From Roseiarcus sp963748545 (GTDB lineage Bacteria; Pseudomonadota; Alphaproteobacteria; Rhizobiales; Beijerinckiaceae), in NCBI GenBank assembly GCA_963748545.1, contig CAVVJO010000035.1, forward strand, positions 248,001 through 312,000: a stretch of 64,000 nt of DNA. Direction: 5' to 3'. The notes under the pieces were generated by a model, which was not told the DNA's origin, made no database searches, and saw only the letters and a program-made list of their open reading frames with translations. Below, one piece after another: positions 27,488-37,687 of this stretch. Numbering within the stretch: position 1 is the first letter of the stretch; the number at the start of each line of letters is the position of its first letter. The position numbers were made by a program, and so were the translations under genes.

Positions 27488-27990
27488 GGGGTTGCCTTTT
27501 TGTCGTGGCGGCGGCGCTCGCGTCAATTCCCACGCTTGCCGCGGCCGAGGAACCGACGGGTTGCGGCGCGTTCCGGTGGCCGATTGAACATGATCGCGCT
27601 GCGCTTGTGGAAGCCGCGAAGCCTGTCGTCGCCGATGGCGGAGCGCTGCGTTACGATGCGGCGTTAACCCTGCAGCTCGCGCCCTTTACCGAGACGAGCC
27701 TGCCGCATGCGCCGGAACGTTCGCCAAAGCGCACGCCCTCGTTCGCCGGCCATTTCTCGTTGCCCTCCCCAGAGAAACCAGGCGTCTACACGATGACAGT
27801 CAACTCCGAAGCGTGGATCGACGTGATCGATAACGGAGTTTTTCTCCACCCGGAGGCGTTCTCGGGCGCGCTCGGATGCGATGGCGTGCGCAAGAGCGTG
27901 AAGTTCGACCTGCCGGGGCGGCCGGTCGACGTCCAACTCAGCAACGTCAAGGACGCGCATATCGCTGTGATCGTCAGCGGGGCGGAGTAA
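27484..27990 (+). CDS. Secreted hypothetical protein downstream of ctpA
   Basis: 168 residues with a clear signal peptide (LFVVAAALASIPTLAAA), then TGCGAFRWPIEHDR. Two Cys are predicted in the mature protein (near residues 27 and 131), which could form a disulfide. The C-terminal half (VYTMTVNSEAWIDVIDNG, DVQLSNVKDAHIAVIVS) looks beta-rich. I do not recognise a functional family. The four-base overlap with ctpA copy 2 suggests coupled translation and an envelope role. Confidence 0.75.
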   Translation: MRGCLFVVAAALASIPTLAAAEEPTGCGAFRWPIEHDRAALVEAAKPVVADGGALRYDAALTLQLAPFTETSLPHAPERSPKRTPSFAGHFSLPSPEKPGVYTMTVNSEAWIDVIDNGVFLHPEAFSGALGCDGVRKSVKFDLPGRPVDVQLSNVKDAHIAVIVSGAE

Positions 27991-28190
27991 AGGCTGGCCG
28001 ATCTCCCCGGTTTTCTGCGATTTCGTGACGCCAGTCCACGCACTACTAAGATGACAGATCAACTTAGGCTACCGTCCGGCTCTAGGGTCCCGCCGCGGGC
28101 GCCCGAGAAATTCGCCGCAAAGTATTGAAAATGCTAGAAACTCGCTCGGGAGCCGCTCGCCGGGCCGTCTGCGACGCCCCGACTTTAGGG

Positions 28191-31100
28191 CTACGACCCC
28201 GGGCCGTCTCTTCGCGAAGAGGACGCCGGCGGCGTGGCGGCCGCATCGTTGGCGGCGGGATCGGGATCGACCGCTCTGAATTTGGCCAATTGATCCGCGG
28301 CAGCCGTCAGGGCGTCGGGATCCATCTTCTTGGCGATCTCGTCGCGCTTGTGCGCCGCTTCCAAGTCGCCCTGCCCGGCAGCCAGCGAGAACCACTTCCA
28401 TGACTGGCGAAGGTCCTGGTCGACGCCGAGGCCGCGAGCATAGAGTACCGCGAGATTGAACTGGCTGTCGCGGACGCCCATTTCCGCCGCGCGCCGGAAC
28501 CACTTCGCCGCTTCGGCGTAATCTGCCTTCTCGCCGTCTGGCTCCGCATCCATCACGCCGAGGTTGTGAGCTGCGCGGGCGTTCCCTAAACGGGCCGCCG
28601 CCGAATACCAACGTTTCGCCATGGCCGGATCGCGACCAACGCCAACGCCCTTCTGATAAAGGGCGCCCAGCCGGAATTGCGCTGGAGCGAAGCCTGCGGT
28701 CGCCGCGCGCCCGAACCAGAATGCGGCGTTCGCCTGATCCTGGGACAATCCCCGTCCTTCGAGGAGGCGCTGAGCAAGGTCGTATTGCGCCAAAGCGGAG
28801 CCGCCCAGGACTCCGTCTCGCAAGGATGCGGGCGCGTCACTTGGGATCGACGCTGTGAGGTCTGGAGGGGTCGGGTTGATCGCAGAGCCGCCGCTCCTGG
28901 CGGAATTCGGGGCGATCGAACCGGTGGGGATGGCGTCTACGGCGGCGGCCGCATCGAATGCTGCCAAGGCGCGAGAGGGCGAGTTCGGAAGGGCCAGCGC
29001 AGCGGGTGGCTTGGTCACTGGCGCGCTCAACTCGGACTTTTGCAGCAGCGGCGCGTGCGCGCCCATGATGCGCGCGACCGCGGTCAGGGTGAGGACGAGG
29101 ACTGCGACGAGCAGGAGCGAGCGCCTGTGCTGCGTGTAGAATCGCTTCGCGTTCTGCACGTTCTGTTCAACGCGGGGCCATCCGTTCGACAATTGTGCAT
29201 TATCGGCTAGCGCCGCTTGAGCGGCGCGGCGCGCCGCCGCGATATGCACGGAGACCGCTGGATTGGTCCGCGGCCCGATCGCTTGAGCGAGGCCGGCCGC
29301 GACCCTGAGATGCTCGGGCGCGCCGGCTCCCGGCTCGAGCAGGAACTCGTCGTCGCGCTCTTCCCGGGGCGCCGCGTTCTCGCCGCCCGCCGCTTGCCCT
29401 CGCCCAGCCTGAGACGAACGCGGCGCGAAGCCGCTGAGATCGCCAAGCTCCTCGGGATTTAGGTGTGCTGCGATGTCCCGGCCATCGCTCTCGCGGTCCG
29501 GAAACGCAGCCCCAGACCTGCCGGAGCCGTCTCCGGGAAGACGGTCGATCAACCTGTCGAGGTCGTCCCGGATCCCGCGCAAAAGCAATTCCGTGCGCCG
29601 TTCAGCTTCCTTCCGCTCATGTTGAAACGCGAACGGTCGTTCGGAGACTTCCTCTCTGTTCTCCCCCCGCCTTGAACCAGGGTCCTTGTCCTGAAGCCTC
29701 TCCATCAGGTCTCGCGCGGCGCGTTCCAGCGCGCTCACTTCAACGAGACGATTTGTGAAGACGTCAAATCGGCCGTTGAGCTCTGCGAGCTGCGCAGAAA
29801 CCGCGCCGTCGCTCGCCTGTGCGGCGAATGCGCTTTCGAGCCGCTCGGTCAACCGATCGAGGGTGTGTGCGGCGCTTGCCTCGATGGCCTCTCTCAACGA
29901 CTTGAGCTCATGATCGACGGACCGCAGCGCGCCGATTTCGCCCTCCGCACCGGCTCCCGGCAAGCGTTCCAATCTATCGATGATTTGCGTCAAAATCGGC
30001 TCGATCTGCGCGCGTTCGCGAGCCCAAGTCTCTGCGTTTTCGAGTCTTTTCCTTAGATCGCGGTCGGGGGCCGCGAACACCTTCTCGACAGCCGAGTCGA
30101 GTTTCGCATCAAAAGCCTCCAACGACGCCGCGATACGCGTGGCCGTCCTTTGCAACTCCTGCAAGGCGGCGTCGATGCGGCGCTCGGCTGATTCGCCGCC
30201 GACGGGGTTCGAGCAAGCCTTCGACCACCCCTCGAACTCGATCGACAAGCCTGGAGATCTGATCCTCGATGCGGTCAATCGGAACGCTGCGCCGAGCAGC
30301 TGCGAGCAGAAGGTCATGCACCTCCTGCATCTGCTGCCGAATAGCGTCGACGACTTCCGGACGAACCGTCGCGTCGGCCAAGGCGTCCATCCTGGCCACA
30401 ACAAGCTCGATCCTACGCTTGAGGTCATCTTCCGCTTCGGCTCTCCTACCAGAATCACCGAGGATCTCGCGTAGCGCCTGTGCGTCGGCGGCCCGCGGGG
30501 CGAACATCGGGGGATCGCCGCCGTCTCCAGCCAGTCCGGAGACCTGCCGGGCCAACCCCTCGAAGGACTCCATAAGCACAGAGACGGCGTTGCGCGGCGC
30601 GAGATCGGAAAGGCTGCGTCTGACCTCCGCTATTTGATCCCGCAAGGTCGCCAGCTCGCGATCGCTCGCCTTCACGCCCGACCATTCGCGACCGAGCGCA
30701 TCAAGCTTATCGGACAACGTCTGGAGGCCGAGCTTCAGCGATTCGCTCTGGGTCGTCGAAACCTCGAGGGTTGCAGAATCCATCGTGCGGGTTGCGCGAC
30801 GCCCCGCGTCTCCAGCCGCCGTGTCCGACAAATTGACGCGCTCCAACTCCAACCTGTCGAGCGCCTGTCGAGCGCTAAGCGACCGCCGCCGCGAAGCGAT
30901 CTGATTGACCGCCGATTCCAAGTCGAATGCGGCAGGCGGAGCAATATTCGCCGGAAAAGTTCGCCTTTGCGCAATGGGGTCTTGACCCCGACCGCTTCCA
31001 ACGTCTCCCGCCGCAGGGTGGGGGTCCGGCCTGTCTTCCCGCGAGGTCAGGCTTTTGCCCGCGCCGCTGCTCGAGTTCGCCGAACCCTTGGCGACCGATG

Positions 31101-31410
31101 GAGTTTTCCACCAATATTCGGCTCGGCCGTCCGGCGCCGGTTCGGGTTGCGATGCGGCGCCGGGCTTCACGCGCCGCTCCACCGTAGCGGCGGAGGCTCG
31201 CAACCGTTCCTGGAGGTCTCTCGCAGACGCGCCTTCGACAAGGGCCTTGGGAAGCTGTCCCTTTCCTGCCGGGTCCCCCTTTGCAAGCTCCGCGATCGCG
31301 CGATCGAGAAAGTCTTCAAGCGTGACGCCGGCGCGGCGGGCGGCCTGTTCGGCAAGCCGCCGGGCGTCCGGGCTGACGCTTGCTTGACCCCACGCCGTGC
31401 TGTTGCTCAT
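28191..31410 (-). CDS. PodJ-like polar localization protein with Sel1 repeats (frameshifted)
   Basis: Predicted protein of about 1070 residues. N-terminal part: MSNSTAWGQASVSPDARRLAEQAARRAG, then long helical coiled coils. A single membrane helix (SLLLVAVLVLTLTAVARIMG) lies about 300 residues from the end. After a Pro/Ala linker come Sel1/TPR-like repeats (AQYDLAQRLLEGRGL, APAQFRLGALYQKGVGV, ARAAHNLGVMDAEP, RDSQFNLAVLYARGLGV). This matches PodJ/DipA-type organisers with a cytoplasmic coiled coil and a periplasmic Sel1 domain. The frame breaks near 30203: ...VVEGLLEP then VGGESAERRIDAALQEL one frame over; one C fewer in CCCC restores it. Confidence 0.82.
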
Positions 31411-31672
31411 GCCCTCGACCGCCGCACGCGTTTCGCGATGGGACACGCGCCGGACGCGCGCCTCCGCAGGGATCATTCGATCGGCAGGGTGAAGAAACGG
31501 TTAAGGGTCGTTTTGACGGCAGCTTTCCGCGGATCTCGGCCAAAGACGATTCGGTTGTATCCAGCAACTTCTAGTTGCAACTCCTTTCTCGATGTGGCAT
31601 AGTCGCGGCGGATCGCGCGGTGCGCGCGAATCACCTGGCGCGAACCCAACGGCGCCGACGAAAGGAGAGGTC
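31411..31672. other. Divergent promoter region of the PodJ-like and MerR genes
   Basis: 262 bases between divergent starts. It contains the palindrome AGTTGCAACT at 31573-31582, about 90 bases upstream of the MerR start, in an AT-richer patch. Whether it is an operator is unknown. Confidence 0.35.
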
Positions 31673-32128
31673 ATGAGCCGGTTGTCTTCCCTGAGTTATG
31701 CGGTCGCCGCATCGTCGAGCGAGGCGGACCCCGAGGCCGACCCCGTTCCCGGTTCGGGAACGGAAGAAATGACGATCAGTCAGATGTCCAGATTGTACGG
31801 GGTCAGCCTGCGGACGCTGCGCTTCTATGAGGATCGGGGCCTCATCAAGCCCCGCCGCGAAGGCAACGCCCGCTACTACCGCGCCCCCGACCGGCTCCGT
31901 CTGGACATGATTCTCAGTGGAAAAAAGCTCGGTTTCACCCTTTCAGAAATCAGCGATCTGATCGGCGGCAAAGGCGCGAACGAGGCGTCCGACCTCGAGG
32001 AGCGGTTGCAGCCGCAGCAGATCGTCAACCAGATCGGCCACCTCGAGCGGCAGCGGGCGGAAATCGAAGGCGCCATCGCCCGGCTGCGCGACACCCACCA
32101 CCGCCGCTCGGGCCAAGCGGCCGCCTGA
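31673..32128 (+). CDS. MerR-family transcriptional regulator
   Basis: 151-residue DNA-binding protein. An acidic N-terminal extension of about 35 residues precedes the MerR helix-turn-helix (MTISQMSRLYGVSLRTLRFYEDRGLIKPRREGNARYY), then a dimerisation coiled coil. No Cys cluster is present, so it is not a typical metal sensor; the class resembles small ligand- or partner-controlled MerR proteins of Rhizobiales. The start at 31673 follows AAAGGAGAGG. Confidence 0.9.
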   Translation: MSRLSSLSYAVAASSSEADPEADPVPGSGTEEMTISQMSRLYGVSLRTLRFYEDRGLIKPRREGNARYYRAPDRLRLDMILSGKKLGFTLSEISDLIGGKGANEASDLEERLQPQQIVNQIGHLERQRAEIEGAIARLRDTHHRRSGQAAA

Positions 32129-32167
32129 GACCCCGCGGTTCCGCTGCGGGACGGGTCGCGCACGGCC

Positions 32168-32797
32168 CTAGGCGCCGACACGCGCCGCCTCCACGATCCG
32201 CTCCGCCTCGGCGAACGCGGCCTCGATGCTCAGGTGGGTCGTGTCGAGCCTCAGGGCGTCGTCCGCCGCGCGCAACGGCGCCGCCGAACGCCCGGAATCG
32301 CGGGCGTCGCGCTTCAGAATGTCGGCCAGGATAGCGTCGTAATCCGCCCGCTCGCCGCGCTGCGCCAGTTCGAGGGCGCGCCGCTGGGCGCGAGCGGGGG
32401 CGCTGGCCGTCACGAAGATCTTCACTTCCGCGCGCGGGGCGACGACCGTGCCGATATCGCGGCCGTCGAGAACGGCGCCTCCGGGCCGGGCGGCGAAGGC
32501 ACGCTGGGCGTCGAGCAGGGCCTCGCGAACGCCCGGCATCGCGGCGACCACCGACGCCGCCTCGCCCATCTCGCGAGTGCGCAGCACCGCCTCGTCGAAA
32601 TCGGTGAGGCCAAGCCCCCGCGCCGCCGCCACCGCGGCGCTCTCGTCGTAGAGGTCGCGGTCCGCGCTGATCAGCGCAGCCGCCGTCGCGCGATAGAGGA
32701 GTCCGGTATCGAGGTGGGGCAGGCCGTAACGCGCGGCGAGCCGCCGGGCGATGGTGCCCTTGCCCGACGCCGCCGGGCCGTCGATGGCGATGATCAT
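32168..32797 (-). CDS. cmk: Cytidylate kinase
   Basis: 209-residue nucleotide kinase phosphorylating CMP and dCMP. The P-loop is IAIDGPAASGKGTIARRLA at the very N-terminus, followed by LDTGLLYRA, LDGRDIGTVVAP near residue 125 and DILKRDARDSGRSAAPLRAADDAL near 165. The start at 32797 is set by the P-loop. The usual neighbours aroA and rpsA are not present. Confidence 0.95.
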   Translation of the reverse strand: MIIAIDGPAASGKGTIARRLAARYGLPHLDTGLLYRATAAALISADRDLYDESAAVAAARGLGLTDFDEAVLRTREMGEAASVVAAMPGVREALLDAQRAFAARPGGAVLDGRDIGTVVAPRAEVKIFVTASAPARAQRRALELAQRGERADYDAILADILKRDARDSGRSAAPLRAADDALRLDTTHLSIEAAFAEAERIVEAARVGA

Positions 32798-32970
32798 GCC
32801 GAGCGCTCGATCTCCAGAGGGGCCGACCGGCCGGAACCGGCTCTTAAAACCCCTCCGGCCCGCTGTCGAGGCGCCGCTGTCGAACGGATGACTTGGCGGC
32901 CGCAAATTCCCCGCGTTAAGGTGACAAAAATTTGACGGCGCCCCTTTCCCGGCCGCCGCGGGAGACGCTC

Positions 32971-34185
32971 ATGAACCTGACAGGGCCACAAATCCGGACG
33001 ATCTTCGCGGCCTATCTCGGCTGGACGCTCGACGCGTTCGACTTCTTTGTGCTGACCTTCGTCATCAAGGATATCGCCAAGGAGTTCGGAGTCGAGGTGT
33101 CGGCGGTCGCCTACGCGTTGTTCCTGACGTTGGCGATGCGCTTCGTGGGCGCCTACATCTTCGGCCGGATCGGCGACACGTGGGGACGCAAGCCCGCGCT
33201 GATGCTGGATATTCTGTGCTATTCGATCATCGGCGCCGCCGCGGCCTTCTCCCCGAACCTCACCGTTTTCCTGATCCTTCGCGCGCTGTTCGGGGTCGCG
33301 ATGGGGGGCGAGTGGGGCCTGGGCAGCTCGCTCGCCATGGAGTCGATCCCGCCGACCATGCGCGGCACAGTGTCGGGCGTCCTGCAATGCGGATATCCGA
33401 GCGGCTTCATCCTGGCGGCGATCGCCTACGGCCTCCTCTACGGCAGGACCTTCGGGGATTACACGTTCGACTGGCGGGCGATGTTTCTCCTCAGCGTCTT
33501 GCCAGCCTTCGTCGTCCTGTTCATTCGGTCCGCGGTTCCTGAATCGCCCGCCTTCGAGGCGTCGCAAAAGCACGTCAAACCGAGGCTGTGGGAGACCGTG
33601 GCCCAGCACAAAGGGCTGGTCCTCTACATGATCGTGCTGATGATGTGCTTCAACCTGTTCAGCCACGGCACGCAGGACCTGTACCCGACGTTCCTGCAGA
33701 AGCAGCACCATTTCGATCCGGCGACCGTCAGCTGGATCGCGATCATCGCCAACATCGGCGCGATCGTCGGCGGCCTGACGTTCGGCCATCTCTCGGAACG
33801 GATCGGGCGGATCAACGCGATTACCATCGCCGCGCTCCTTGCTTTGCCGGCGCTGCCGTTCTGGGCCTATTCCTCGACCCCGGGAATGCTGGCGCTTGGC
33901 GCGTTCGTCATGCAGATCGCGGTGCAGGGAGCCTGGGGCGTGATCCCCGCCCACCTCAACGAACTTGCGCCCGGCGCCGCTCGCGCCACCATCCCGGCGT
34001 TCGTCTATCAGGCCGGCAATTTTCTCGCCTCTTACAATGGCCCGTTCCAGGCCAAGATCGCCGAAGCCAACAATGGCGACTATGCGTTTGCCCTGGCGCT
34101 GATCGCAGGAATCATCGCGGTCGCCATCGTCGTTGTCATCCGATTCAGTCCGGAGCGGCGCGGCGAGCTTCTGACGGCGCATTGA
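32971..34185 (+). CDS. MFS transporter, probable carboxylate (lactate/sialate-type) carrier
   Basis: 404 residues, twelve predicted membrane helices. WTLDAFDFFVLTFV opens helix 1; the MFS loop motif is GRIGDTWGRKPALM near residue 70; RALFGVAMGGEWGLGSSLAMES marks helix 4-5. This resembles the sialate/lactate:proton symporter group, whose members carry monocarboxylates; the substrate here is not determined. A GGGAGA site precedes the ATG at 32971. Its last 20 bases belong to the 88-bp repeat described separately. Confidence 0.88.
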   Translation: MNLTGPQIRTIFAAYLGWTLDAFDFFVLTFVIKDIAKEFGVEVSAVAYALFLTLAMRFVGAYIFGRIGDTWGRKPALMLDILCYSIIGAAAAFSPNLTVFLILRALFGVAMGGEWGLGSSLAMESIPPTMRGTVSGVLQCGYPSGFILAAIAYGLLYGRTFGDYTFDWRAMFLLSVLPAFVVLFIRSAVPESPAFEASQKHVKPRLWETVAQHKGLVLYMIVLMMCFNLFSHGTQDLYPTFLQKQHHFDPATVSWIAIIANIGAIVGGLTFGHLSERIGRINAITIAALLALPALPFWAYSSTPGMLALGAFVMQIAVQGAWGVIPAHLNELAPGAARATIPAFVYQAGNFLASYNGPFQAKIAEANNGDYAFALALIAGIIAVAIVVVIRFSPERRGELLTAH

Positions 34186-34253
34186 GGCGGCGGCGCCAAA
34201 ACCAGTTCGGTTTTGAAGGCTTTGAGGAGGTTGCGGCTGATTTTCCGGGCGCC
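34166..34253. repeat. 88-bp imperfect direct repeat, copy A
   Basis: This segment covers the last 20 bases of the MFS gene and the following 68. It aligns without gaps to 34367-34454, offset 201 bases; in the core starting GGCGGCGCC and ending TTTCCGGGCGCC about 51 of 65 bases match. On the minus strand the core reads R-K-x-x-R-x-L-L-K-x-x-K-T-E-L-x-L-A-P-P, and two of the eight changed codons are synonymous. Confidence 0.6.
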
Positions 34254-34890
34254 TATCCGCCGGGTGAACGACCTCCCGCAAGGCGACGGCGGCTATGCGC
34301 AGGCGCGCGACCCGGTCGCATTGGCCTTTATCATCGTCGTCTCCTTGGGCGCTTAGCAGTCCAGAAAGCTTCCGTCCGCGAATTGAACCGGCGGCGCCAA
34401 CGCCAGTTCCGTTTTCATCGATTTCAAGAGCTTGCGGCGATATTTCCGGGCGCCGCGCTGCGCGGAAGCCGGCCTCGCGACCGCTTCCCGCGACGAGGGC
34501 GCCGCTGGATCTCTCGCGCAAAGTCTCGATCCCGCCCATCCCCAACCCCGACACAGCGACCCCCTGCCCGCGCGAACCCCTCCGAGCGCGCCGGTGTTTT
34601 GACCAAGAGAAATAACATGACACACAATTCCGATATTGGGAAGGATTTGTTGCGCTCCCGACCCGGCCGGCCTCATATCCAGGGGACAGCGACGAGCGCC
34701 AGGGCCGGTGATTGAAGAGGCCTGCATCCTGGTCCGGCGTCGAGGGTCGAGAGACGAAATGCGGCTGATGTCGGGGATCAACGCATCCCGATCGGCCAAG
34801 TCAACCCCGCGAAGCCGAAACAGGGCATGGCCAGTTTGAAAACCATCCGTGATTTCAAAGGCGCCTAAGCGACGCGATTCGCGGCCTGAC
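34186..34890. other. Long intergenic stretch after the MFS gene
   Basis: About 700 bases without a recognisable gene. It holds most of the 88-bp repeat pair. A 32-codon ORF at 34617-34715 (MTHNSDIGKDLLRSRP...) has only a weak ribosome site and no known relative, so I do not call it. No tRNA, terminator or mobile element is seen. Confidence 0.5.
34367..34454. repeat. 88-bp imperfect direct repeat, copy B
   Basis: Partner of copy A. On the minus strand this copy is open as RKYRRKLLKSMKTELALAPP followed by VQFADGSFLDC and a stop, so a very short peptide from the internal ATG is conceivable. I see no ribosome site supporting it. Confidence 0.6.
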
Positions 34891-35094
34891 TCAGTGCGCT
34901 TGGGCGCAAACCCAACGCATGATTTCCTCTTTGCGTACAAGGTCGCCGTCCGGCCCCTCGATGCGGTATATTTCCGCGCGCTGCCGGCGATGCAGCGTCC
35001 TTGCCTGAGCGAGCGCGTCCTCCTTGGTGGCAATGCTCTGAGAGGTCCTATCCCGATCCAGATCATCTCGGTAATAGACTTTCCAGTCAGACAT
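34891..35094 (-). CDS. Small hypothetical protein
   Basis: 67 residues, charged and soluble: MSDWKVYYRDDLDRDRTS, a helical ATKEDALAQARTLHRRQRAE segment, then IYRIEGPDGDLVRKEEIMRWV. A strong GGGAGGA site lies upstream of the ATG, which argues for real expression. The layout (short beta strand, helix, strand pair) resembles small DUF2188-like stress proteins, but I cannot assign it. It is flanked on both sides by gene-poor sequence. Confidence 0.65.
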   Translation of the reverse strand: MSDWKVYYRDDLDRDRTSQSIATKEDALAQARTLHRRQRAEIYRIEGPDGDLVRKEEIMRWVCAQAH

Positions 35095-35548
35095 CTCGCA
35101 TTTCCTCCCTATGGGACTTCATCACGCCCGCAGTCGCGGTTCGGCCCATCCTCACGGTCAAACGTCCGACATTCGACTCGGTAAAACGCCGCGGGCCGTT
35201 GCTTTGCGCCGAACGGAGTACGCGAATCTACCGGCCGAAGTTCCACCCGTTTGAGGAACTCATTATTCGTGCGCTCTCAGAACAGGCGATGATTAACGGC
35301 TCGCGCAGGCGAGCGAGACCAACTGTTCACAGATACTGCACCTGCGAAAACATAACAATCATGCAAAATAATTAAAACGGGGCGCAGAAGTCTGCGAATT
35401 CAGATGGTTAACGACTCGGTCCGTTGTCCATTTCCGTCACGGTCTTATTCCTTTGACATTTGATCGGGTCGCGGTGCAGCATCGCCGCGGCGGATCGACC
35501 GACGGGTCGCGACCGCCCAAGACGACGGGACGAGGTCGGGTCCTGCCC
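35095..35548. other. Intergenic region between the small hypothetical gene and the glycosylase gene
   Basis: About 450 bases, less GC-rich than the surroundings, especially 35330-35420. No credible ORF, hairpin terminator or RNA gene was found. Confidence 0.45.
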
Positions 35549-36418
35549 CTACTGGCCGGGCTCGCCCGCCAGCGCCGCGGCGAGCGCGCGCATGTCGGCC
35601 CAGGCGGCCCGTTTTTGGGCGGGTTGGCGCAACAGGTAGGCGGGATGGAGCATGGGCAACGCCCGGACCGGACGGCCGTCGTCCCGGCTATAGGTCATCC
35701 ACGAGCCCCGCGCCCGGGTGATGCCGCTTTTGATCCCGAGCAGCGTCTGGGCGGAGAGGGCGCCGAGGCAAACGAGAATTTCCGGATCGGCAAGCTCGAT
35801 CTGGCGCCGGATGAAGGGCAGGCAGGCCTGCGTCTCCTCCGGCGTCGGGGTGCGGTTCCCCGGCGGACGCCAGGGGACGACGTTAGCGATGTAGACCTGA
35901 CGGCGGTCGAGCCCGATCGCGCTGAGCATCCTGTCGAGCAATTGGCCGGCGCGTCCGACGAACGGCCGGCCAATCCGGTCCTCGTCTCCGCCGGGGCCCT
36001 CGCCGACCAGCATGACGCGCGAGCCGGGGACGCCATCGGAGAAAACGAGCTGCGTTGCGGTTTTCTTCAGCGCGCAGCCGTCGAAGCGCTCGAGCGCCGC
36101 GGCGAGGCCTGGCAAGTCGATCGCGGACGCGGCGAGTTCGGCCGCCGCGGTCTGGGCCGTCGCGCCCAGGAGACGGACGGCCGGCGGCCCCGCGTCTTGG
36201 CGCGCTGCGACGGCCGGCGGGGCTGCCCGGCTCGCGGGCGTCGGGGCGGCCGGACGCCCAGCCGCAGCGCCCTCGCGCCGTTCGGGAGCCGCAACGGGCG
36301 ACGCGGCAAAGAGGTCGGAAGGCGCATCGCCGACCGTGAAGTCGACGCCCGCCTCCGCCCACCACAAGAGCGCGTCGGCGGCCGTCTTCTCGTCGAGATT
36401 GCGATGGGTCGGCCCCAT
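35549..36418 (-). CDS. Uracil-DNA glycosylase, family 4-like
   Basis: 289 residues. An Ala/Pro-rich N-terminal half (to about residue 110) precedes the catalytic domain: FDGCALKKTATQLVFSDG, VMLVGEGPGGDEDRIGRPFVGRAGQLLDRML, YIANVVPWRPPGNRTPT and MLHPAYLLRQP. It removes uracil from DNA. The first motif carries one Cys where classical family 4 enzymes have a CxxC pair, so an iron-sulfur cluster is doubtful. The start at 36418 (MGPTHRNLDEKTAADALLWW) is preferred over 36508. Confidence 0.9.
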   Translation of the reverse strand: MGPTHRNLDEKTAADALLWWAEAGVDFTVGDAPSDLFAASPVAAPERREGAAAGRPAAPTPASRAAPPAVAARQDAGPPAVRLLGATAQTAAAELAASAIDLPGLAAALERFDGCALKKTATQLVFSDGVPGSRVMLVGEGPGGDEDRIGRPFVGRAGQLLDRMLSAIGLDRRQVYIANVVPWRPPGNRTPTPEETQACLPFIRRQIELADPEILVCLGALSAQTLLGIKSGITRARGSWMTYSRDDGRPVRALPMLHPAYLLRQPAQKRAAWADMRALAAALAGEPGQ

Positions 36419-36675
36419 ATCGGGTCCTTCAGCTCCGTCCGCGTAGGTCGTCGCGTCTTGCGCTCGGGTTCCGACCTCAATAGCACGCAAAAGCAGGGCG
36501 TGCGCCACGACATCCCGGCGTCCGGCCGCATGTTTTTACCCCCCGTCATCGCATTTTCGCATCTTCGCCCCGTTGTCCTCGCTACTCAGGTCGCGCGGCC
36601 TCTGCTACAAAGGTTGCGACAGCGCCGTTGCGACCAGCGGGACGGCGGGGGAAGCGAGCCTTCGAGAGTTCATCG

Positions 36676-37551
36676 ATGCAGTACGACAACACGCCCGTTT
36701 CGCAGAACATCGAGGATCGCCGCGGCCAGGGCGGCGGGATGGTGGGCAAGGGAGGCCTTGGCATCGTCGGCATCATCGCCGTGTTCGCGATCAGCTATTT
36801 CACCGGCATCAATCCTGCGGTCTTGATGGGCGGCGCCGAGATGGTTTCCCGCCACATGAATAACGGGGACCAGACCACCCAGCAGGCCACGACCGGGCCT
36901 GCCGCGGATCCCAACGATCCCACCCGAAAATTCCTGTCGCACGTGATGGGCACGACCGAGGCGGTGTGGGGGACCATCCTGCCGCAGCAGACCGGCGTTC
37001 AGTACCAGCCGGCGACGCTGGTCATCTATGACGGCGCGACCCGGTCCGGGTGCGGCGGCGCGCAGGCGGCGATGGGTCCGTTCTATTGCCCGATCGACAA
37101 GAAGGTCTATCTCGACACCTCGTTCTTCCGCGACATGAAGGCCAAATACGGCGGCGGCGGCGACTTCGCCTACGCCTATGTCGTGGCCCACGAGGTCGGC
37201 CATCACGTGCAGGATCTGCTCGGCATTCTCGACAAGGCCGACAACTACAAGCAGCGCGTGAGCCAGACGCAGGCCAACGCCATCTCCGTGCGCGTCGAAT
37301 TGCAGGCCGACTGCCTCGCCGGCGTCTGGGCCGCCAACGCCAACCAGAAATGGCAGATCCTCGAGCAGGGCGACGTGGAGAAGGCGCTCGCGACCGCGCA
37401 GGCGATCGGCGACGACCGCCTGCAGACCGCGGCGCGCGGCTACGCCGTTCCTGACAGCTTCACCCATGGTTCGTCGGCGCAGCGCGCCAAGTGGCTGACC
37501 GCCGGCCTCAAGAGCGGGCAGGTTTCGTCGTGCGACACGTTCTCGCAATGA
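36676..37551 (+). CDS. YpfJ-type neutral zinc metallopeptidase
   Basis: 291 residues. MQYDNTPVSQNIEDRRGQGGG opens the family N-terminus; one membrane helix (GIVGIIAVFAISYFTGINPAV) follows; the extracytoplasmic domain carries CGGAQAAMGPFYCP, the zinc site HEVGHHVQ near residue 175, and ELQADCLAGVWA with the third ligand Glu. The whole follows the PF04228 pattern. Biological substrates are unknown. Confidence 0.92.
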   Translation: MQYDNTPVSQNIEDRRGQGGGMVGKGGLGIVGIIAVFAISYFTGINPAVLMGGAEMVSRHMNNGDQTTQQATTGPAADPNDPTRKFLSHVMGTTEAVWGTILPQQTGVQYQPATLVIYDGATRSGCGGAQAAMGPFYCPIDKKVYLDTSFFRDMKAKYGGGGDFAYAYVVAHEVGHHVQDLLGILDKADNYKQRVSQTQANAISVRVELQADCLAGVWAANANQKWQILEQGDVEKALATAQAIGDDRLQTAARGYAVPDSFTHGSSAQRAKWLTAGLKSGQVSSCDTFSQ

Positions 37552-37687
37552 GGGCGGGCGCCGAGTGAGAGATTGTAGGGTGCGGTCGCCGACCGCGCCC
37601 GCGAGGTCGCGACACAGGGCGTCCAACAGGACGTCCTGAGGATCCCGCCCTGTAGCGTTGGGGGGTTAGGCTTTGAGGAAGAGTGTT

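Noticed and set aside
34617..34715. Possible 32-residue peptide gene MTHNSDIGKDLLRSRP...
   Set aside because: Weak ribosome site, no relatives recalled, no conserved neighbours; not supportable as a gene.
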